A DNA stretch of 64,000 bases from an uncultured Lachnospiraceae bacterium (GTDB taxonomy: Bacteria > Bacillota > Clostridia > Lachnospirales > Lachnospiraceae). The stretch is taken from positions 34,073 to 98,072 of the forward strand of contig CAJTVN010000018.1 in NCBI GenBank assembly GCA_910579685.1, given 5' to 3'. Below, piece by piece: positions 59,574-64,000 of this stretch. The position numbers and the translations under genes are program-made. The notes under the pieces were generated by a model. That model had not been told where the DNA came from and searched no databases. It worked only from the letters and a program-made list of their open reading frames with translations. Every line of letters starts with the position of its first letter. Within the stretch, counting starts at the first letter, position 1.

Positions 59574-61913
59574 TTATACGATTAGTCTCCCCGCCTGAAA
59601 AACAAGGACTGCCCCGAGCCATGCGATGACGCACTGCCAGATAACAACTCCAACGGCCCATTTGGATCCAAGCTCTCTTTTTATGGAAGCAATCGCAGCC
59701 ACACAGGGCGTATAGAGAAGGCTGAACACCAGCAAGGATGCGGCGGCCGCCACGGAAAGGGCACTGCCGACGCCGCCCTCAAACAGGACTTCCAGAGTGG
59801 ATACCACACTTTCCTTTGCCATAAAGCCGCTGATCAGAGAGGTCACGATCCTCCAGTCGTTCAGCCCGGCAGGCAGGAAGATTGGCGCAATCCGCCCGGA
59901 AATGGCCGCAAGTATGCTGTCCTTTGAATCCGTCACCATATGAAGATGGAAGTTAAAGCTCTGCAGAAACCAGACACAGGCGGTTGCAATAAAGATAACG
60001 GTGAAGGCTCTCTGTAAAAAGTCTTTCGCCTTTTCCCATAAAAGCCTCGCCACGTTTTTGGCTCCCGGGAGCCGGTAATTGGGAAGCTCCATGACAAACG
60101 GCACCGCTTCTCCCCTGAACAGTGTACTCTTGAACAAAAGGGCAACAAGAATTCCCGTCACAATGCCAAGCAGATACAGGCCGGACATGATAAAACCTCC
60201 TCTTCCCGGAAAAAAGGCATTTACGAAAAATGCGTAGATGGGAAGCTTTGCCGTACAGCTCATAAAGGGCGTGAGCAGAATGGTCATCTTCCGATCTCTT
60301 TCGCTTGGAAGGGTTCTGGTTGCCATAACCGCCGGAACACTGCACCCGAATCCGATCAAAAGAGGAACAATGCTTCTGCCGGAAAGGCCGATCTTGCGGA
60401 GAAGCTTGTCCATAAAAAAGGCGACTCTTGCGATGTAACCGCTGTCCTCCATCAGGGACAGGAAGAAAAAAAGCGTGACAATAATCGGCAGAAAGGAGAG
60501 GACGGAGCCGACTCCTGCAAAGATGCCGTCAATTACAAGGCCGTGAAGCACCCTGTGCACGCTGGCAGCGGTAAGAGCACGGTCTGTCACGACAGTCAGC
60601 GCATTAATTCCGATTTCCAGCAGATTCTGCAAAAAGGCGCCAATCACGTTAAAGGTCAGATAAAACACCGCCACCATGATGCCGATAAAACAGGGAATCG
60701 CCGTATATTTTCCAGTCAGGATCCGATCCATTCTCTCACTTCGGATGCGCTCTTTGCTCTCCCTGGGCTTAACCACTGTCTTTTCACAAATCTTCTCTAT
60801 AAAAGTAAAACGCATATCCGCAATGGCTGCGCTGCGGTCAAGTCCCCGCTCGCTTTCCATCTGCGAAATAATATGTTCCAGCATTTCCTCTTCGTTGGGA
60901 TCCAGCTTAAGCTGTTCCAGAATCAGATGATCCCCCTCGATCAGCTTTGTGGCCGCAAAGCGTACCGGAATCTGAGCCATCTTGGCATGATCCTCAATCA
61001 AGTGGCAGATAGCATGGATACAGCGGTGAACCGCTCCTCCAAAATCATTTTCATCACAGAAGTCCTGACGGCCCGGATGTTCCTGATACTGGGCGATATG
61101 TATTGCGTGTCTCACCAGCTCGTCAACCCCCTGGTTTTTGGCCGCTGAAATGGGAACCACGGGAACGCCGAGCATGGCTTCCATGCCGTTGACATCAATG
61201 GAACCGGAATTTCCCGTCACTTCATCCATCATGTTCAGCGCAACCACCATTGGGATCCCCATCTCCAGAAGCTGCATGGTAAGATACAGGTTTCTCTCTA
61301 TGTTTGTGGCATCCACGATATTAATGATGGCTTTTGGCCTGTCGTTAAGAACAAAGCTTCTTGATACGATCTCTTCACTGGTGTACGGGGACATGGAGTA
61401 AATTCCTGGCAAGTCGGTAACGGATGTGTTGGAATATCCCCGGATCGGTCCGTCCTTGCGGTCAACCGTCACTCCGGGGAAATTTCCCACATGCTGGTTT
61501 GCCCCGGTCAACTGGTTAAATAACGTTGTTTTTCCACAGTTCTGGTTTCCTACCAGCGCATAGGTAAGTTTCTCACCCGCAGGCAGTGGATGTTCATCTG
61601 CCTTGACGTGATATTTTCCCTCTTCACCCAGGCCCGGATGCTCTGTTTTTTGAATATTTTTTGCGCCTTCATGCTTGCGCTGCCGCTCTAAAATCGGCTC
61701 AATCTTGATATGATCCGCATCCGCAAGCCGCAGGGTCAATTCATACCCATGAATCTGAAGCTCCATAGGATCTCCCATGGGCGCAAGCTTGACCACCGTA
61801 ACCTCCGCTCCCGGAATTACCCCCATATCCAGAAAATGCTGACGCAGCGCACCCTCGCCGCCAACGGTCCGGATGACAGCGCTTTTGCCAACCTCTAGCT
61901 CTTTCAGTGTCAT
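59574..61913 (-). CDS. feoB: Fused FeoA-FeoB ferrous iron transporter
   Basis: A 779-residue fusion: an FeoA SH3-like domain (residues about 1-75, MTLKELEVGKSAVIRTVGGE, MGVIPGAEVTVVKLAPMGDP), a linker, the FeoB G domain and the membrane transporter. The G domain has GNQNCGKTTLFNQLTG, the NFPGVTVD switch, DLPGIYSM and NMMDEV. Transmembrane gating segments include GFGCSVPAVMATRTL. It imports Fe2+, which is in demand for the Fe-S-rich hydrogenase next door. An iron-type operator overlaps its promoter. Confidence 0.96.
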   Translation of the reverse strand: MTLKELEVGKSAVIRTVGGEGALRQHFLDMGVIPGAEVTVVKLAPMGDPMELQIHGYELTLRLADADHIKIEPILERQRKHEGAKNIQKTEHPGLGEEGKYHVKADEHPLPAGEKLTYALVGNQNCGKTTLFNQLTGANQHVGNFPGVTVDRKDGPIRGYSNTSVTDLPGIYSMSPYTSEEIVSRSFVLNDRPKAIINIVDATNIERNLYLTMQLLEMGIPMVVALNMMDEVTGNSGSIDVNGMEAMLGVPVVPISAAKNQGVDELVRHAIHIAQYQEHPGRQDFCDENDFGGAVHRCIHAICHLIEDHAKMAQIPVRFAATKLIEGDHLILEQLKLDPNEEEMLEHIISQMESERGLDRSAAIADMRFTFIEKICEKTVVKPRESKERIRSERMDRILTGKYTAIPCFIGIMVAVFYLTFNVIGAFLQNLLEIGINALTVVTDRALTAASVHRVLHGLVIDGIFAGVGSVLSFLPIIVTLFFFLSLMEDSGYIARVAFFMDKLLRKIGLSGRSIVPLLIGFGCSVPAVMATRTLPSERDRKMTILLTPFMSCTAKLPIYAFFVNAFFPGRGGFIMSGLYLLGIVTGILVALLFKSTLFRGEAVPFVMELPNYRLPGAKNVARLLWEKAKDFLQRAFTVIFIATACVWFLQSFNFHLHMVTDSKDSILAAISGRIAPIFLPAGLNDWRIVTSLISGFMAKESVVSTLEVLFEGGVGSALSVAAAASLLVFSLLYTPCVAAIASIKRELGSKWAVGVVIWQCVIAWLGAVLVFQAGRLIV

Positions 61914-61942
61914 ATAGCCTTATCTCCTTTTGTATTCTACCC

Positions 61943-61977
61943 AAAGTTACTATATACTAACTTTAGTCATATGTCAA
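61943..61977 (-). promoter_or_regulatory. feoAB promoter with palindromic metalloregulator-like operator
   Basis: On the minus strand, TTGACA (complement of 61972-61977) and TATAGT (complement of 61949-61954) are 17 bases apart. The palindrome AAAGTTA-N8-TAACTTT (61943-61964) covers the -10. Position and shape suggest control by an iron-responsive repressor of the DtxR/Fur type; the exact regulator cannot be told. Confidence 0.65.
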
Positions 61978-62057
61978 ATCAATCGAAAGACAGGAACCGG
62001 AAAATTTCCCTATCATATTATACTATTAAATGAGCCTTTAAATTATGAGAGGATATT

Positions 62058-62228
62058 ATGCAGGATTACAGTTTTAACGAATATTTTGACCGTTTTCCGC
62101 TGGCCATGGCCTACGTTCCGTGGCAGCACCTTTCCAGTATCTTCGAAGACCTGGATGCCGCATATAAGAAAGGCACCATCTTCCCTGAACTGGAAAAACC
62201 TTTTACCGGAAGGAGATGCGTGAAATGA
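62058..62228 (+). CDS. cotJA: Spore coat associated protein CotJA
   Basis: A 56-residue protein (57 codons), MQDYSFNEYFDRFPLAMAYV onward, with the conserved YVPWQHLSSIFEDLDAAY and GTIFPELEKPF motifs of CotJA. It is small, and followed by cotJB with a 4-base ATGA overlap. GAGAGG lies 7 bases upstream. CotJ proteins form part of the inner spore coat and are made in the mother cell. Confidence 0.92.
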   Translation: MQDYSFNEYFDRFPLAMAYVPWQHLSSIFEDLDAAYKKGTIFPELEKPFTGRRCVK

Positions 62229-62497
62229 ATAATATGATGAATTCAGAAAAAGAAAGACTTTATCACGATATCGGCGTCATTGATTTTGTTGTGGTTGAAA
62301 TGACAGAATACCTCGACACGCATCCTACCGACAAGGAGGCCATGGAGTATCTGAACCACTATGTACGCATGAAAAACCAGGCTATGAGGGAATACGCCAT
62401 GAAATTTGGCCCCTTACGGATCTCCGATGCCGATAGCTGCAATCAGAATGAATGGAAATGGGCGACACAAGACTGGCCCTGGAATGGAGGATGCTGA
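62225..62497 (+). CDS. cotJB: Spore coat protein CotJB
   Basis: A 90-residue protein matching CotJB, with YHDIGVIDFVVVEMTEYLDTHP, MEYLNHYVRMKNQAMREY and FGPL motifs. The C-terminus ends in NEWKWATQDWPWNGGC. Start 62225 has AAGGAG 9 bases upstream and overlaps the cotJA stop; an in-frame ATG 9 bases earlier is too close. It precedes cotJC by 3 bases. Confidence 0.93.
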   Translation: MNNMMNSEKERLYHDIGVIDFVVVEMTEYLDTHPTDKEAMEYLNHYVRMKNQAMREYAMKFGPLRISDADSCNQNEWKWATQDWPWNGGC

Positions 62498-62500
62498 TTT

Positions 62501-63271
62501 ATGTGGAGTTATGAAAAAAGACTGCAGTTTCCTGTAAACATCAAGGAACCCAACGCAAAGCTTGCCCAGGCCATCATGTCGCAGTACGGCGGCCCGGACG
62601 GCGAACTCGGCGCATCCATGCGCTATATTTCCCAGCGGTATTCCATGCCCTATAACGAGGTTGCGGCGATCCTTACGGATATTGGTACCGAAGAGCTGGC
62701 CCATCTGGAAATGGTATCAACCATCGTGCACCAGCTGACCAGGAATCTGTCCATGGAGGAAATCGAGAAATCCGGATTTGCCAACTATTACGTGGATCAC
62801 ACGGTGGGTATCTGGCCCATGGCGGCAGGCGGGATCCCCTTTAACAGCTGTGAATTCCAGTCCAAGGGGGATGCGATTACGGATTTGTTTGAGGATATGG
62901 CAGCAGAGCAAAAGGCTCGCACCACCTATGACAATATCCTGCGTCTTGTGAAGGACGATCCGGATGTCTGTGCACCGATTAAATTCCTGCGGGCCCGCGA
63001 AATCGTCCACTTCCAGAGATTCGGCGAAGCAAATCGGGAAGATTGTAGTAAATCGAAACAAAAAATCACTAAGACGTATATCCACGCACCCCTCAAAGCT
63101 GCGGACTTCGGCTTTCGCACAAAAAGAAAGGACAAGTCTATAATGCCAGTATTCAGAGTAGAAAAAGTCAAAGATTATACAATCATGCCAAACACCCACT
63201 TACGAAACCGCCAGTTATCCCTGCGGGCAAAAGGATTGCTCTGTCAAATCCTTTCCTATCCGTTCTTTTGA
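62501..63271 (+). pseudogene. cotJC: CotJC (manganese catalase family), 3' end replaced by mobile-element sequence
   Basis: Residues 1 to about 176 are a normal CotJC di-manganese catalase-like domain: MWSYEKRLQFPVNIKEPN, QYGGPDGELGASMRYISQRY, TDIGTEELAHLEM, EDMAAEQKARTTYDNI and REIVHFQRFGEA. Metal ligands in TEELAHLE and EIVHF are present. After HFQRFGEA (about base 63030) the sequence switches to unrelated residues and runs in frame into the start of a mobile-element gene (MPVFRVEKVKDYTIMPNTHL), stopping at 63271. About 15-20 native C-terminal residues are lost and about 80 foreign ones gained. The catalytic part is intact, so some function may remain. Confidence 0.85.
63143..63271 (+). pseudogene. 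Truncated start of an integrative-element replication/DNA-binding gene
   Basis: MPVFRVEKVKDYTIMPNTHL and LRNRQLSLRAKGLLCQILSY match the N-terminus of helix-turn-helix (replisome-organiser-like) proteins of conjugative transposons in Firmicutes. Only 42 residues remain, ending YPFF, where the full gene continues for more than 200. AAAGGAC is at the usual place upstream. It is in frame with cotJC. It marks the left boundary of inserted DNA. Confidence 0.75.
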
Positions 63272-63364
63272 TTTTTAATTTGATTATTCCTATCGCATGA
63301 AGGGAATGGAAAGGAAAAGAGGTTGACACAACATAGATATTCATTTATGCCTTAATTACCCTTT
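63272..63364. other. Mobile-element remnant without a gene
   Basis: AT-rich stretch after the truncated gene. It contains a TTGACA-like hexamer near 63324 but no supported gene. Part of a roughly 440-base gap without an intact gene. Confidence 0.4.
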
Positions 63365-63442
63365 ATCAATGGCAAACAGCCACGTCAAGGATTTACTGCT
63401 TTAGCGGCGTTTACGTCCTTGACTTGGCTGTTTGGCGTTGAT
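63365..63442. repeat. 27-bp imperfect inverted repeat in the inserted DNA
   Basis: 63365-63391 and 63416-63442 are inverted copies matching at 24 of 27 positions (core CAAACAGCCA, GTCAAGGA), with a 24-base loop. It could be an element end, a recombination site or a transfer origin. It is not followed by a T-run. Confidence 0.7.
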
Positions 63443-63516
63443 AGTCTGGGAAAGGAATAAAGAAGAATTTGCAGAACTTGTGTTTTTGCCTGCTGAAGAT
63501 ATGGAGTAATGGAACG

Positions 63517-63557
63517 CCGGGGAATGGCAGCTTATACAGTGCCATTCCCGGTATCTT
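63517..63557 (+). terminator. Rho-independent terminator in the inserted DNA
   Basis: CCGGGGAATGGCA (63517-63529) pairs with TGCCATTCCCGG (63540-63551), one bulged G, followed by TATCTTTT. It probably belonged to a gene now deleted. Confidence 0.75.
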
Positions 63558-63650
63558 TTGCTCTTATTATTACTTGATATTGCTAATTCCACACTATCCT
63601 AAAACACCCACAAAAAAATTCTTAAATTTAATTTAAGGCATTGTATTATC

Positions 63651-63697
63651 ACCTACAAAGTGTTAAGATGTTTCCACACCTACAAGATATTAAGATA
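63651..63697 (+). promoter_or_regulatory. Direct repeats upstream of the BlaI-type gene
   Basis: ACCTACAAAGTGTTAAGATG (63651-63670) and ACCTACAAGATATTAAGATA (63678-63697) are repeats 27 bases apart, sharing ACCTACAA and TTAAGAT. They sit just before the AAAAGGAGG site and are good candidates for the operator bound by the repressor itself. Confidence 0.6.
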
Positions 63698-63710
63698 AAA
63701 GGAGGACAAA

Positions 63711-64000
63711 ATGGCACAGCAAATTTCTGAATCTGAATTGGTACTAATGAAAATTATTTGGAAGCATGGAGGGGCGGCTTTATACTCCCTCATCATGGAG
63801 GAATTGGAAAAAGATAAAAACGAATGGAAGAACAACACCGTACTCACTCTGCTTTCCCGTCTGGGCGAAAAAAAGTTCTTGAAAGTCAAAAAAATCGGCA
63901 GGAAGAATGAGTATGTGGCTACGGTAACAGAAGCAGAATACCAGACCATGCAGACCCACAGCTTTCTTGATAAAGTCTACGGCGGGAATGTGAAAAATTT
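63711..64000 (+). CDS. BlaI/MecI/CopY family transcriptional regulator (3' truncated by window)
   Basis: The first 96 residues of a winged-helix repressor: MAQQISESELVLMKIIWKHG, NTVLTLLSRLGEKKFLKV and RKNEYVATVTEAEYQTMQ are the family DNA-binding domain. The dimerisation and cleavage region lies beyond the window. Family members repress beta-lactamase, mecA or copper genes and pair with a BlaR1-type protease sensor, expected downstream but not visible. AAAAGGAGGACAAA precedes the start. Confidence 0.9.
   Translation, partial: MAQQISESELVLMKIIWKHGGAALYSLIMEELEKDKNEWKNNTVLTLLSRLGEKKFLKVKKIGRKNEYVATVTEAEYQTMQTHSFLDKVYGGNVKN

Noticed and set aside
63440..63509. Short C-terminal-like frame ending EEFAELVFLPAEDME
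   Set aside because: It has an in-frame stop shortly upstream and no start; it may be the tail of a deleted mobile gene but cannot be assigned.
1..64000. CRISPR array, rRNA or tRNA genes
   Set aside because: No regularly spaced repeats with unique spacers were seen; the only tandem unit (21609-21796) has two copies and no spacer pattern. No tRNA or rRNA sequence was recognised in the intergenic regions by eye.

Overview
The window looks like chromosomal DNA of an anaerobic, spore-forming, rod-shaped Firmicute, most likely a Clostridia member of the Lachnospiraceae type. The signs are cotJ spore-coat genes, an [FeFe] hydrogenase of the group B type, an L27 with a Prp-cleaved N-terminal extension, short-form HisG with HisZ, a Gram-positive-type LexA regulon, RecU instead of RuvC, strong AGGAGG ribosome binding sites and many TTG/GTG starts. 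Only the last kilobase is clearly accessory DNA.

Layout. 1-2493 (+): end of a YgiQ-type radical SAM gene, a small membrane protein, an RluA-type pseudouridine synthase and recU. 2502-7692 (+): histidine operon hisZ-hisG-hisD-hisB and a fused HisF-like/HisIE gene, ending in a hairpin. 7752-16385 (+): a small membrane protein, then the radical SAM/DUF2344/RNase G/L21/Prp/L27 genes, obg, yhbY, nadD, yqeK and rsfS. 16431-19260: the SOS locus, with lexA (-) and a yneA-like cell-division inhibitor (+) sharing a spacer full of LexA boxes, then a convergent XerS-like recombinase. 19401-21472 (+): AI-2E-type permease, dtd and a small membrane protein. 21461-21796: hairpins and a duplicated structured repeat. 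21848-30999 (-): cytidylate kinase-like protein, CstA transporter, rluD, lspA, aroB, sepF, yggS, an HlyD-like protein and a P-loop protein. 31095-40767 (-): D,D-carboxypeptidase, mgsA, rodA, minEDC, PBP2, mreDCB, which together form an elongation and division-site cluster. 40793-50756 (-): radC, a methionine gamma-lyase-type enzyme, miaA, mutL, mutS, miaB and an uncharacterised nuclease-like protein. 50753-54159 (-): GtrA, a cysteine-rich peptide, DUF5662 and a GH13 protein lacking its catalytic residues. 54409-54744 (+): DUF1292 protein. 54728-61913 (-): UvrD-type helicase, gltX, [FeFe] hydrogenase and a FeoA-FeoB fusion. 62058-64000 (+): cotJA, cotJB and a cotJC whose 3' end has been replaced by a mobile-element fragment, followed by a BlaI-type regulator that runs off the window.

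Most of the window is a set of dense housekeeping operons with overlapping genes. The most unusual items are: a HisF-derived barrel without catalytic aspartates fused to HisIE; a GlgX-like GH13 protein without nucleophile or acid/base; a PD-(D/E)XK-like plus winged-helix protein co-transcribed with GtrA behind a dyad-covered promoter and a structured leader; a duplicated two-stem repeat near 21.7 kb; and the mobile-element scar in cotJC. No CRISPR array, rRNA or tRNA gene was recognised. All calls come from reading the sequence; no database search was possible.
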